Shown: positions 8,968 to 19,523, counted from the first letter of the stretch. The stretch is 64,000 nt of DNA from Arthrobacter sp. Soc17.1.1.1 (GCF_036867195.1 NZ_JBAJII010000001.1:2852001-2916000), one strand, 5' to 3'. The notes: a model not told the origin generated them from the letters alone. A program made the numbers and translations.

Positions 8968-11748
8968 GTGGGCATGGGGACGCAGAGCACGCGACGTCCC
9001 GCATCCGTCGGCATCCGGCTCGGTCTCTGGCTCGCGGCCGTGATCGTCGTCGCCGTCGCACTCCTCCTGTGCCCGGGCGTCGCCTCCGACGCAGCACTGC
9101 GGGCCTCCCCGCGTGCCGCCTCCGCGTCGGCGGAGCTCTCCGTACCGGCGGGCCCCGACACCGATCGACGGCTGCAGGCCGCCCCGGCACTCACCACCCT
9201 GTCGTCGTCGCTCGCAGTGCGCGAGTGGTCGGCGAGCGCAGCGGTCGACGTCGTCGCCTCGGGCGGTTCTGCCGTGAACCTCCCCGCGGACCTCCGCGTG
9301 ACGGCGGTGGGCTGGCGGGCCGATGATGCCGGGCCGGTTGCCGACGGCGCGATACCCGTGACCGTCGGGGGCGCGTCGGCGGAGCGCTTTGGGCTAGCGG
9401 ACGGAGACACGCTGGCGGTGACGGGGACGCAGGGCACACTGCGCCTGCGTGTGGCGGGAACCTCGCCGGAGGGCCCCGATGCGGCGCTCCTGGACAGGGC
9501 GGCCGGCGACGCCGCGAGCACGGGGCTGGTCCTCGGCGTCCCCGCTGCCGACCTCTCGCACTTCTCCGCTCCGGCGAGCGTCGGCCTCCAGTTCACCCTG
9601 CCGGACGACCCGTCAGCCGGGGCCGCGGGCAGCACGGCCGAACGGCTCGAGAGCCTTCCCTCAGATCTGGGGCAGCAGGGCACCGCGCCGGAGGGCGTCA
9701 CGCTGACCGGCGACCTGCCCTCGGTCCTCACGGAGGTCGCCGCGTCCCACCGGATGACGCAGAACCTCGCGCTCAACGGGCTGGTCCTCGTGGCTCTGCT
9801 CGGGGCAGTTGCCGGTGTCCACCTGCGGCGAGGCCCTCGAGAGACCGTCACAGGCCTGCCGTTCGGTCGCCTCGTCGTGGCGGCATCGATCGGCACCGCA
9901 GGCCTCGCCCTCGTTCTTCCCCATCTCATGGACAGCGGAGACCTGCCGCCCCTGTCCGTCGCGCCGGCCGTCGTGGTGTCCGTGGGTTCCCTGCTCGTGG
10001 CGGCGCTCCTCGTGCGTGTCGCTGCGGCCGTCCGTCGTCGTCGCGATGCCCGCAGCTGGGAGCCGGAGTCCCCTGTGCCCGGGACGACCGGCCGGACCCT
10101 GCAGCGGTCCATCGTGGTCTTCGCCGTGGTGCTGACGGTCGGTGCCGGAACCCTCGCCGGTATGGTCGTGGGGACCACGAACGCCGCCGCACGTTCGGCG
10201 GCCGCACTGACCAACGGGGGCGACGTGCGGATCGTGGTGCCCGCAGGCACGGACGCCGCCGACGTGCCGCTGCCCGAAGACACACCCTCGTCCCGGGTAC
10301 TGCGCACACCCGGCACGATGGGCGGGACGGCTTTGGAAGTGGTTGCCGCCGACGCGGCTTCGCTGTCGGCCGTGCTCCCCCGGGATGCAGGCCTCGACGC
10401 CGGGCCGCTGGGAGACGAGCTGCTTACAGCGATCCCGGCACCCGAGCCGGCACTCGATCTGCAGCCGTCCGCGCGCCAGGTGCGCCTCCAGCTGACCACC
10501 GGGCCGCTCGGCGAGCCCGCGGCCGGCCCGGCGTCCGCCCTGCGCGTCGGGGTCGCGGCGTGGCTCGAGCGTGAGGACGGCACGCTCCGAAGGATCCCCG
10601 CGGGGACGCTCTCGCTCGCTGCGGACCAGACCCAGCAGCATTCGCTGTCCTTCTCGATCCCCGAGGGCCTGCGGGCAGAGGCGATCGCGGCGCTGGACTT
10701 CGTGGTGACGCCGTCCGGGGGATCATCGATGCCCGCCAGTGCAGGGTTCTCCCTGACGCTGGTGCGCTCCTCGTCGGATGCTGGGATCGGCTCCGGTGAG
10801 AGCCGTTTCGCGGCCGCGTCGGGCCTCGCCGTCGTGCCGTCGCTTCCCGGAACCGTGGAGGCGGGCGTGGCGGATCCGGAGGACGGTGCAGGCTTCAGTG
10901 TGGCCACCCTGCCGGATGGACCGTTGACGGTCCGGCTCGCCACGCGTGCCACCCGCAGTCCCGTACCCGTCGCTGTCACCTCGTCGATCGGTGCGCAGGA
11001 GGGCGATGCGCTCGAACTCGTGGTCGGCGACACCGCGCTCGCTGCCGTCGTCGCCTCTGTCCATCCCGCGCTACCCGGTGTCACGGGCGGGACGGGCGCG
11101 CTCGCGGATCTCCGGACCGCCTCCCATGCGTTGCTGGTCACGGAGAACGGCCCTGCCGAGCCGTCCGAGTACTGGGTCCCGGCAGCGGACGCGGAGTCGA
11201 TCGCTGCCTCCCTCGGTGCTTCGGTGCCGGAGGGATCGGTGGTCACGACGGCGGCCGTCGATCCGCTGGGTGCACCTCTCGCCCCCCTCGCGTGGCTGAT
11301 CCTGGTGCTCTGTCTGCTGGCGGCTCTTACGGTCATCCTGCCGGCACCCCTGGCAGGTGCGAGTGGTCCCCGGAGCGCCGAGGATCCGAGGCCACGGGCG
11401 GCGCGGGGTCCGACGGCGAGCGCGACGCGTCGATGGACGGTCGTGCCGCTGGCCCTCGGGAGCGTCGTCCCGGGTCTCGTGCTCGGCGGTGTCGGGGCCC
11501 TTGCTGCTTTCGGGACCGTCCAGGGTGCAGGGACCCTGCCGGTTGGGCGCGGCATCCTCCCCCTGCTGTCGCCGGATCCCGCGATCCTGTCGGCAACGTT
11601 CCTCGGAGGTGTTGTGCTCGTCGTCGTCGGGTTCCTTGGTGGCGGCACCGCAGCCGGCCGTTCGGACCGGCACGACCGTCAGGGCGATCCACAGGGGTCG
11701 GACAGCCCGGCCGGCACGCCTCCGACTATGCACGCCACGAGCACCTAG
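8968..11748 (+). CDS. FtsX-like permease-type membrane protein (orphan)
   Basis: I recognise the architecture rather than a named family. In this 926-residue protein one N-terminal membrane span (about 17-37) is followed by an extracytoplasmic domain of about 230 residues. Then come three to four spans (about 270-410), a second large extracytoplasmic domain, and three C-terminal spans (about 778-900). This duplicated TM-domain-TM layout matches FtsX/MacB-like ABC permeases with two repeats. No ATP-binding subunit is adjacent, and the sequence is Ala/Gly/Val-rich and poorly conserved by eye. GTG 8968 or ATG 8974 could start it. It stands alone on the rightward strand, 260 bases before flp. That gap contains no gene. 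Function unknown. Confidence 0.7.
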   Translation: MGMGTQSTRRPASVGIRLGLWLAAVIVVAVALLLCPGVASDAALRASPRAASASAELSVPAGPDTDRRLQAAPALTTLSSSLAVREWSASAAVDVVASGGSAVNLPADLRVTAVGWRADDAGPVADGAIPVTVGGASAERFGLADGDTLAVTGTQGTLRLRVAGTSPEGPDAALLDRAAGDAASTGLVLGVPAADLSHFSAPASVGLQFTLPDDPSAGAAGSTAERLESLPSDLGQQGTAPEGVTLTGDLPSVLTEVAASHRMTQNLALNGLVLVALLGAVAGVHLRRGPRETVTGLPFGRLVVAASIGTAGLALVLPHLMDSGDLPPLSVAPAVVVSVGSLLVAALLVRVAAAVRRRRDARSWEPESPVPGTTGRTLQRSIVVFAVVLTVGAGTLAGMVVGTTNAAARSAAALTNGGDVRIVVPAGTDAADVPLPEDTPSSRVLRTPGTMGGTALEVVAADAASLSAVLPRDAGLDAGPLGDELLTAIPAPEPALDLQPSARQVRLQLTTGPLGEPAAGPASALRVGVAAWLEREDGTLRRIPAGTLSLAADQTQQHSLSFSIPEGLRAEAIAALDFVVTPSGGSSMPASAGFSLTLVRSSSDAGIGSGESRFAAASGLAVVPSLPGTVEAGVADPEDGAGFSVATLPDGPLTVRLATRATRSPVPVAVTSSIGAQEGDALELVVGDTALAAVVASVHPALPGVTGGTGALADLRTASHALLVTENGPAEPSEYWVPAADAESIAASLGASVPEGSVVTTAAVDPLGAPLAPLAWLILVLCLLAALTVILPAPLAGASGPRSAEDPRPRAARGPTASATRRWTVVPLALGSVVPGLVLGGVGALAAFGTVQGAGTLPVGRGILPLLSPDPAILSATFLGGVVLVVVGFLGGGTAAGRSDRHDRQGDPQGSDSPAGTPPTMHATST

Positions 11749-12008
11749 CGAGCTGTACGCCTGGTACATCCGGCGGTGGGACCGATCCGTTGCGTCGTCC
11801 GACCCTGCTTCTGTCCGCATACGTCGTGCCCGGTTCGTGAAACCGAGCTTGACGGCAGCGCGGGCGCAGATTCTGCGCAGGGACAGTGCAATAGTGCGAG
11901 CGTTCGATCAGGATCAGGGCAGGGACGGTCCTGCGTGTCCGGGGGTTGCTAGCTTTCTGGCAGTGCTGGCGCTGGGCCAGCCGCACCGTCCCCCTCAGGA
12001 GTCTCCAC

Positions 12009-12278
12009 ATGTTCCTCGTCTCGAACACCCGCATGCACATCCTCCCCCGCCTGGTCCGCAAGGAAGACGGCGCCACTGCCGTCGAGTACGGCATCATGGT
12101 CGCCCTCATCGCCGTCGTCATCATCGCGGCGGTCACGCTGCTCGGTGGGGGCCTAAAAACGTCCTTCGTCAAGGCATCCTGCGCAATCTCGGGCGGCAAC
12201 TTCTCGGCTGGCAGCGCCGCCGTGCCTGGCGTTGACGGCGCCGCTGGCACACCCGCAACGGAGCCACGCTGCGCCTAG
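12009..12278 (+). CDS. flp: Flp-type major pilin precursor
   Basis: The 89-residue prepilin is the structural subunit of a Tad pilus. The leader MFLVSNTRMH..RKEDG ends at G21, and processing before A22 gives the mature start ATAVEYGIMVALIAVVII. The Glu at +5 and Tyr at +6 are the Flp hallmark, followed by one hydrophobic helix. A Gly/Ala/Pro tail with two cysteines follows the helix. The ATG was chosen because AGGAG sits seven bases upstream and the Flp leader begins there. The cognate prepilin peptidase is encoded at 22186. A strong hairpin directly after the gene probably sets its level above that of the assembly genes. Confidence 0.93.
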   Translation: MFLVSNTRMHILPRLVRKEDGATAVEYGIMVALIAVVIIAAVTLLGGGLKTSFVKASCAISGGNFSAGSAAVPGVDGAAGTPATEPRCA

Positions 12279-12294
12279 TCGCATAAATTCACTC

Positions 12295-12340
12295 GGCCGA
12301 GCAGAGCGTTCGTTCGGTCCTACGAACGCTCTGCTCGGCC
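12295..12340 (+). terminator. hairpin between flp and tadE
   Basis: A perfect 19-bp stem (GGCCGAGCAGAGCGTTCGT and its complement) closes an eight-base loop. It begins 17 bases after the flp stop and has no clear T tract. It may act as a partial terminator or 3' stabiliser, so that pilin mRNA exceeds the downstream assembly mRNA. Confidence 0.65.
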
Positions 12341-12363
12341 AACCGTCAACCAGGGAGCAATCG

Positions 12364-12747
12364 ATGAAAGAACGGGGCGCCGCTGCCGTCGAAATGGCTC
12401 TCGTTCTGCCCATTCTCATCCTGCTCCTCCTCGGCATCATGGAGTTCGGCAGAGCTTTCAACGCGCAGGTAACGCTGACCAATGCCGCCCGCGAGGGCGT
12501 TCGTGTCATGGCCATCTCGAAGGACACGACAAAGGCCCGGGCATCGGCGATCACCGCTGCGGGCAGGTTCAGCCCGCCACTCAAAGCAACAGACATCGCG
12601 ATCTCGGTCCCTGGTTCGACGGCGGCAACCCCCTGCCCGGGAGGCGGCACAGCCACTGTCACCATCACGTACACGTTGAGCACCCTCACGAAGATCGCCG
12701 GGCCGTTCTCGATGACGGGCAAGGGAGTCATGCTGTGCGGCGGTTGA
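12364..12747 (+). CDS. tadE: TadE-family pseudopilin
   Basis: This 127-residue minor pilin starts MKERGAAAVEMALVLPIL, the TadE pattern of a short basic leader, a G/AAAVE processing site and a single membrane helix with LLLLGIMEFG. The remainder is a small extracytoplasmic domain with two cysteines in the C-terminal half that may pair. AGGGAG lies six bases before the ATG. Pseudopilins of this kind are needed to start Flp fibre assembly. The gene overlaps the next one by 13 bases. Confidence 0.88.
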   Translation: MKERGAAAVEMALVLPILILLLLGIMEFGRAFNAQVTLTNAAREGVRVMAISKDTTKARASAITAAGRFSPPLKATDIAISVPGSTAATPCPGGGTATVTITYTLSTLTKIAGPFSMTGKGVMLCGG

Positions 12748-13778
12748 GGCAGCACACAGCGAAGCCCGAGGATGCCCGGGAGCAGGGCGCCGTCAGCGTA
12801 CTCGTCGCCCTCCTCATGGTCGTTCTGCTCGGTTTCGCGGCCTTGGCAATCGACGTCGGCATGCTCGTCTCCGAGAAGGCCCAATTGCAGAACGGCGCGG
12901 ACGCCGGTGCGTTCGCCATCGCACAGAAGTGTGCTGTGGACCTCAGCGATGGTGACTGTGCTTCGACGTCGCCTATCGCTCGCAGCCTCGCCAACAGCAA
13001 CGCACTCGACGCGAAGACCAACGTGAAGAACGTGATCGTCAACAAGAGCACCCGCAAGGTGACAGTCACCACCGGCGCGCTTCAGGACGGCCAGGCTCCC
13101 AACCGCATGTCACTCCTCTTTGCCAACGTTTTGGGGATCAGCTCCAGCGAGGTGACTGCGGCATCGACGGCCGAGTGGGGCAGCCCCACTGCCGGGCCCG
13201 CCCCGTTTCCCATCACCTTCTCCGAGTGCGAACTGAAGGACGGCCCCGGCTGGCAGGTCGTCGAGTTCCGCAAGAAATCCGACGCCACGCCTGCCTGCGC
13301 CGGCGGCCCCCCGGGAGGCTTCGGCAGCCTCAATCAAGTAGCAGACAAGTGTGAAGCATTAGTCAACATCGCACACAGTGCCTCGGGCAGTAACACCGGT
13401 AACACCGGAGCGCCCCACGACTGCGTCCCCCTGCTGCAGGAATGGCGGACGAAGATCGAAGCCGGCGAAGCACCTATCGGCCTGTTCCCCATCTACCGCA
13501 GTGTCAGCGACAGCGGCAATAACGCGGTGTATCAGCTCATCGGTTTTGCTGCCTTCGAAGTGCACGGCTGGAAGTTCAAGCAAGAAGGCAATTCCACCTT
13601 TCCCGACTCCTTCCGTGACAACTATTACCCCGGCTACAAGTGCAGTTCCACGCAATGCATCGGCATCATCGGCAGATTCGTCAAGATGGTCAGCCTGGAC
13701 TCCGCCTACACGCTCGGCCCCTACAACCCGACCATGGGTGCCGTGGTCCGTCTCACCCTCGAGGAAGCAACCCCATGA
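12735..13778 (+). CDS. TadG-like pilus assembly protein
   Basis: The 347-residue protein has the TadE/TadG N-terminal membrane anchor REQGAVSVLVALLMVVLLGFAALAID followed by VGMLVSEKAQLQNGADAGAFA, the typical TadG-like segment. A long cysteine-containing extracytoplasmic domain follows. The cysteines recur through the domain (for example KCAVDLSDGDC and KCSSTQC), suggesting disulfide bonds outside the cell. The GTG start lies inside tadE, a coupled overlap. No von Willebrand MIDAS motif was seen. TadG-like proteins act in pilus assembly or anchoring. Confidence 0.82.
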   Translation: MRRLRQHTAKPEDAREQGAVSVLVALLMVVLLGFAALAIDVGMLVSEKAQLQNGADAGAFAIAQKCAVDLSDGDCASTSPIARSLANSNALDAKTNVKNVIVNKSTRKVTVTTGALQDGQAPNRMSLLFANVLGISSSEVTAASTAEWGSPTAGPAPFPITFSECELKDGPGWQVVEFRKKSDATPACAGGPPGGFGSLNQVADKCEALVNIAHSASGSNTGNTGAPHDCVPLLQEWRTKIEAGEAPIGLFPIYRSVSDSGNNAVYQLIGFAAFEVHGWKFKQEGNSTFPDSFRDNYYPGYKCSSTQCIGIIGRFVKMVSLDSAYTLGPYNPTMGAVVRLTLEEATP

Positions 13779-14542
13779 AATCCCGTCTCCTGGCCGGCGT
13801 CGCGGCCGTCGTGCTCGCCCTCGTCGGGGCGATGATGCTCTTCGGCTACACGCAGGGCGCCGAAGCACGCGCCGTCGCGGGTCTCGACCCTGTCGACGTC
13901 CTCGTCGTCGCGACCGCTGTTCCGGCGGGTACGCCGACGGAGGAGCTCATGCCCTTCCTCACCACGCAGCAGCTACCGGCCACCGCCGTCGCCCCCACCG
14001 CGCTCAAGGACCTCGATGCTTACACCGGGAAGGTCACCGCCGTGGAGCTCATGCCCGGCGAGCAGGTGCTCACGGAGCGGCTCGTGGACCCGGACGATAC
14101 CTCGATCACCGGAAGTGTCGAGGTGCCCGAGGGCCTGCAGGAAGTGTCGTTCACGGTCGAGCCGGCGAAGGCTGTAGGGGGCAAGCTTGTGCCTGGAGAC
14201 ACCGTGGGGATCTTCATCTCCATGACGCCGGGCACGCTGCCCGATGAACCCGGCGCTGACACTACGCAATTGGTTTTGCACAAGGTCCTGGTGACGTCGG
14301 TACAGCGCGCTCCATCAGCGGCAGCCGTCGATCCGGCAGCAACACCTGAGGAGCAGGCACGGGCCGAGGCGGAAGCCCTGCCATCCGGCTCGCTCATGCT
14401 GACGGTAGCCGTCACTGAAGAGCAAGCGACAAAGCTGGTCTTCGGCAACGAGTTCGAGCGGATTTGGCTCAGTAAGGAGCCCACCACGGCGATGGAGAGC
14501 CCCGAACCCATCACCATCCACGACAAGGTGCTGTACCGATGA
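13775..14542 (+). CDS. cpaB: Flp pilus assembly protein CpaB/RcpC-like (SAF domain)
   Basis: The 255-residue protein has an N-terminal membrane span (about 5-25) and a SAF domain starting DVLVVATAVPAGTPTEELM. The RcpC/CpaB region follows with LMPGEQVLTERLVDP and KLVPGDTVGIFISMTPG. In Gram-negative bacteria CpaB helps the secretin; in this secretin-free locus it probably organises the fibre at the cell wall. An Ala/Glu-rich linker sits near residues 185-205. The ATG overlaps the previous TGA (ATGA) with GAGGAAG upstream. Confidence 0.85.
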   Translation: MKSRLLAGVAAVVLALVGAMMLFGYTQGAEARAVAGLDPVDVLVVATAVPAGTPTEELMPFLTTQQLPATAVAPTALKDLDAYTGKVTAVELMPGEQVLTERLVDPDDTSITGSVEVPEGLQEVSFTVEPAKAVGGKLVPGDTVGIFISMTPGTLPDEPGADTTQLVLHKVLVTSVQRAPSAAAVDPAATPEEQARAEAEALPSGSLMLTVAVTEEQATKLVFGNEFERIWLSKEPTTAMESPEPITIHDKVLYR

Positions 14543-15731
14543 GCCGATTCGTCCTGATCACTCCCAGCTCCGACTTCGAGCAGAAGATGCGCCTCGCCGT
14601 CGCCAGCGGGCTGCAGGGGCACGTCAAGAGCCTGCCCGCGAGCGTCCTGTCCGGCGACTCCGACGCGGTCTTCGACCAGCTCACCCTCGAGCGTCCCGAG
14701 GTACTGGTGTTCGGGCCGGGCGTCGCCATCGAGGACGCCCTGCGCCTGGCGATCATCGTGGACGTGAAGTTCCCCGAGATCAGCGTGGTGCTGGTGCATG
14801 ACGCGCACCCCGAGATCGCCCTGCAGGCCATGCGCGCCGGCGTGCGCGACATCCTGTCGCCGCTCGCCGACGTGCCGAGCATCCGCGCCCAGCTCGAGCG
14901 CGCCTGCCAGGCGTTCGCCACCCGCCAGCGGACCGACGCGCAGCTCGCGCACGAGAAGCAGAGTGGACTGGTCATCGGGGTCTTCTCCCCCAAGGGCGGC
15001 GTCGGCAAGACGACGATCGCGACGAACCTCGCGGTGGGGCTGGGGAAGATCGCACCGCTGAGCGTCGTCATCGTGGACCTCGACCTCCAGTTCGGCGACG
15101 TGGCCACGAGCCTCTACCTGAACCCCGAGTACTCGGTGCTCGACGCCGTGTCGGGTGCCGCGACACAGGACACCATGGTCCTCAAGGCGTTCCTCACGGC
15201 ACACCCCTCGGGCATCTATGCGCTGTGCGGTCCGCGCAACCCCGCCGACGCCGACCGCATCAGTTCCGAGCAGGTGACCCGCCTGATCCAGCAGCTCGCC
15301 CTCGAGTTCCGCTACGTCGTCGTCGACACCGGGCCAGGGCTCACCGAACCCAGCCTCGCCGCACTGGAACAGTGCACCGATGCCGTCTGGGTCACCGGCA
15401 TGGACGTGCCCAGCGTGCGTGGTCTCCGCACCGGACTCGACGTCCTGAGCAAGCTCAACCTCCTCCCGGAGACACGGCACGTGGTCCTCAACTTCGCGGA
15501 CACCAGGACCGGACTCTCCGTGCAGGACATCGAGGCGACCCTTGCTGCCCCCGTCGATGTGTCGATCCCCCGATCCCGCGCCATCACGCTTGCGACGAAC
15601 CGCGGGGTCCCACTCCTGCAGGACAAGGTGCGCGATCCCGCGACGAAGAGCCTCACCGACCTCGTGCAGCGCTTCGACCACGAGTGGCGTGCCAAGTCGC
15701 AGCGCAAGACACACCGCCGCGTGGTTGTCCG

Positions 15732-15735
<4 letters not shown>
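14539..15735 (+). CDS. tadZ: TadZ/CpaE-like MinD-family ATPase
   Basis: The 398-residue protein combines an atypical receiver-like N-terminal domain (about 1-125) with a ParA/MinD ATPase domain. The deviant Walker A motif is FSPKGGVGKTT, with signature lysine K152 and catalytic lysine K157. VIVDLDLQFGDVA and VVVDTGPGL form the switch regions. TadZ/CpaE proteins place the Tad machine within the cell, commonly at a pole. The receiver-like domain lacks a clear phospho-Asp context, as is common in TadZ. The gene is coupled to both neighbours by ATGA overlaps. A C-terminal basic tail, RKTHRRVVVR, may touch membrane or DNA. Confidence 0.9.
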
Positions 15736-17168
<1,433 letters not shown>

Positions 17169-17172
17169 CCGC

Positions 17173-18108
17173 ATGACCGTCCTGCTCCTCGCCGGGCTCG
17201 CCCTCGTCATCGGCGCCATCGTGCTCGCCCTCATCGCACTCAGGCCGCTCCAGTCCCCCGTGCCGCTCGATCGCCGCCGACCGCCGGTGGACCAGCCGGA
17301 CTCGCAGCTCTCGCGCTTCGCGGGAGCCATCGGGCGGGCGATGGACCGCTATCTGCAGCGCCGTCCGATGCGCTTCCTGAACCAGCAGGTCCTGGAGACC
17401 GCGGGGGTGAAGCTGAGCCAGGCCGAGGTGTACCTGCTCGTCATCCTCGCGGGTGTCACCGGCCTCCTGCTCGGCTGGGCGCTGCTCGCACCGGTCATCG
17501 GCGTCCTCCTGCTCCTGCTGTCCCCGGCCGCTGCGCATCTGGTGGTCTCGTTCCTGACAGGACGACGACGTCGTCGCTTCGACGCACAGCTCGGGGACAC
17601 CCTGCAGCTGCTCACCGGCGGCCTCCGCGCAGGCCACAGCATCCTCCGCGCGATCGACGCCGCAGCGACGGAGGCCGACAGCCCGACGTCCGAGGAGATG
17701 CGCAGGATCGTCGCCGAGACGAGCCTCGGCAAGGATCTCCTCGCCTCGCTCATGGACACCTCGGAGCGCATGCAGAACGAGGACTTCGCATGGATCGCCC
17801 AGGCCATCCAGATCAACCGCGAGGTCGGTGGAGACCTCGCCGACGTGCTCGACCAGGTGGGCCATACGATCCGCGAGCGCACCGAGATCAAGGGGCACAT
17901 CCGGGCGCTGGCGGCGGAGGGCAAGTTCTCCGCCTACATCCTCGCTGCCCTGCCCTTCGGCATCGCGCTGATGCTCACCGTCGTCAGCCCCGGGTACGTC
18001 GATCCCCTGTTCACCAAGCCGCTGGGGTGGGTCATGCTCGGCGGGGCTGCCGTCATGATGACCATCGGCGGGCTCTGGCTGCGCAAGATCATCGACCTGA
18101 AATTCTGA
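17173..18108 (+). CDS. tadB: TadB-like pilus platform protein (GspF family)
   Basis: The 311-residue inner-membrane protein has one N-terminal span, two central spans around 92-130 and two near the C-terminus. The cytoplasmic GspF domain carries LQLLTGGLRAGHSILRAIDAAA and EVGGDLADVLDQVGHTIRER, hallmarks of T2SSF proteins. TadB and TadC form the platform on which TadA turns over ATP. The gene starts four bases after tadA. An RRRRRF patch before the GspF domain fits the positive-inside rule. Confidence 0.92.
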   Translation: MTVLLLAGLALVIGAIVLALIALRPLQSPVPLDRRRPPVDQPDSQLSRFAGAIGRAMDRYLQRRPMRFLNQQVLETAGVKLSQAEVYLLVILAGVTGLLLGWALLAPVIGVLLLLLSPAAAHLVVSFLTGRRRRRFDAQLGDTLQLLTGGLRAGHSILRAIDAAATEADSPTSEEMRRIVAETSLGKDLLASLMDTSERMQNEDFAWIAQAIQINREVGGDLADVLDQVGHTIRERTEIKGHIRALAAEGKFSAYILAALPFGIALMLTVVSPGYVDPLFTKPLGWVMLGGAAVMMTIGGLWLRKIIDLKF

Positions 18109-18121
18109 AGGAAGCAGACCC

Positions 18122-19003
18122 GTGGACCTCATCCTGCTCGCCTCGCTCCTGCTGACCTCCGCGCCCATCGGCTACTTCGCCTGGGCACTGCTCACCTCGG
18201 ACGCGAAGGTACGCCGCACGGTGCAGGGCAACCTCAACCAGGGTCGGGGCCTCGCCCCTGTTGCCGGGGGCCGGCAGAACTCCCTGCTCCGACTCGGCCG
18301 GCGCCTCACTCCCCGGGCCTACGTGGCGAAACTCGACCATCTGCTCTCCCTCGCAGGACGCCCGGCCTCGATGCCCCTGGCGAAGGTCCTCACGGCCAAA
18401 CCCCTCCTCGGCCTCGCCGGTGGCCTGGCCGGCCTGTTCCTGCTGCAGTCCAACCCGAGCAGGCTCTTCGTGCTGCTGGCGCTCTTCATCACGGTGCTCG
18501 GCTACTTCGTCCCCGATCTGCTGCTCTACAGCAGGGGCCAGGAGCGCCAGAAGGCGATGGCCCTGGAACTGGCCAACACGCTCGACCAGATGCTGATCTC
18601 CGTCGAAGCGGGGCTCGGGTTCGAAAGCGCCATGCAGCGTGCCGGGGAGACGGGGAAAGGCCCCCTGGCCGAGGAGCTCGTCCGCACGCTGCAGGACATG
18701 CAGGTGGGTCGCAGCAGGCGCGAAGCCTATCTCGCCATGGCCGAGCGGAGCACCATCCCCGAGCTGCGCAGTTTCGTGAAGGCCATCGTCCAGGCGGACG
18801 CCTACGGCATCGCCCTGTCGGGGGTCCTGCGGACGCAGGCCAAAGTGATGCGGGTGAAGCGCCGCCAGCGGGCCGAGGAAAAGGCGATGAAATTGCCCGT
18901 CGCCGTATTGTTCCCCCTGCTCCTGTTCATTTTCCCCGTGCTGTTCATCGTGATCCTCGGACCTGCCGTACTCAACGTGATCGATACGTTCGCCGGTCAG
19001 TAA
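18122..19003 (+). CDS. tadC: TadC-like pilus platform protein (GspF family)
   Basis: The 293-residue protein repeats the TadB design with an N-terminal span, two central spans (around 97-140) and a C-terminal pair. The GspF core reads MALELANTLDQMLISVEAGLGFESAMQRA, with KVMRVKRRQRAEEKAMKLPVAVLFPLLLFIFP leading into the last span. GTG is the start, with AAGGAAG upstream. This is the last pilus structural gene before the signalling genes. Confidence 0.92.
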   Translation: MDLILLASLLLTSAPIGYFAWALLTSDAKVRRTVQGNLNQGRGLAPVAGGRQNSLLRLGRRLTPRAYVAKLDHLLSLAGRPASMPLAKVLTAKPLLGLAGGLAGLFLLQSNPSRLFVLLALFITVLGYFVPDLLLYSRGQERQKAMALELANTLDQMLISVEAGLGFESAMQRAGETGKGPLAEELVRTLQDMQVGRSRREAYLAMAERSTIPELRSFVKAIVQADAYGIALSGVLRTQAKVMRVKRRQRAEEKAMKLPVAVLFPLLLFIFPVLFIVILGPAVLNVIDTFAGQ

Positions 19004-19093
19004 GCGGAACCCGGGACACGGATACGGATCAGCGCTTCCGCATTTCTCGCTCAGCATCGGCCGACTTCACCGCGAACCGTCAGATCACGGTCG

Positions 19094-19099
19094 TAGCCT
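19094..19099 (+). promoter_or_regulatory. possible -10 box for a leaderless transcript
   Basis: TAGCCT fits TAnnnT and ends seven bases before the GTG start of the Hpt-like gene. This is the spacing of leaderless actinobacterial mRNAs. No -35 is apparent. The G-run between box and start is too close to serve as a ribosome site. Confidence 0.35.
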
Positions 19100-19105
19100 G
19101 AGGGG

Positions 19106-19483
19106 GTGCCGTCGAATAGTGCCCCGAAGAGTCTCCCGCTGCTGGACCTGGCCGTCCTGTCCCACCTCGAGCGGCAGCTGAACGACGCCCGGCCGGCCCG
19201 CGCCTTCGCACGCGACTACATCACCGGGTTCGAGGACCGCCTCTTCCGGCTCGAGAGCTCCGTCAGCAACCGCGACGTCGCTGGAGCCCTCGACGCAGCC
19301 CTCAGCCTCCGCAACTCGTCCGCCATGGTCGGGGCCTCACGCCTTTCCGCCCTGGCCGCGGACTTCGAGACCGCCGTGGCCTCCTCCGACCTCGACACCG
19401 CCCGCAGGGCGCTGCCCGGCATCGAACGCTGCGGACTCGACACCATCCTCGAACTTGAGGTCCGCTACCTGGCATCCGCCTGA
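19106..19483 (+). CDS. Hpt-like protein lacking the phosphoacceptor histidine
   Basis: The 125-residue protein is predicted to be an all-helical Hpt domain. DLAVLSHLERQLNDARPARAF is the usual first helix, and AALSLRNSSAMVGASRLSALA lines up with the Hpt consensus AHxLKGSSxxxGA. In that alignment the phosphorylatable His falls on L66 and the LKGSS segment becomes LRNSS. It may therefore bind a receiver domain without passing phosphate, as pseudo-Hpt proteins do. It sits between tadC and the response regulator and histidine kinase genes, which are the likely partners. Start is GTG. The assignment rests on one motif and helix pattern only. Confidence 0.65.
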   Translation: MPSNSAPKSLPLLDLAVLSHLERQLNDARPARAFARDYITGFEDRLFRLESSVSNRDVAGALDAALSLRNSSAMVGASRLSALAADFETAVASSDLDTARRALPGIERCGLDTILELEVRYLASA

Positions 19484-19523
19484 TGCTTCCGGCCGGGACG
19501 AGCCGCCAGGAACCGACCGGGCC

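Noticed and set aside
8964..11648. 894-residue open frame antisense to the FtsX-like gene
   Set aside because: Ser/Thr/Arg/Pro-rich low complexity, no ribosome site and no domain. The + strand frame has membrane spans in a sensible order.
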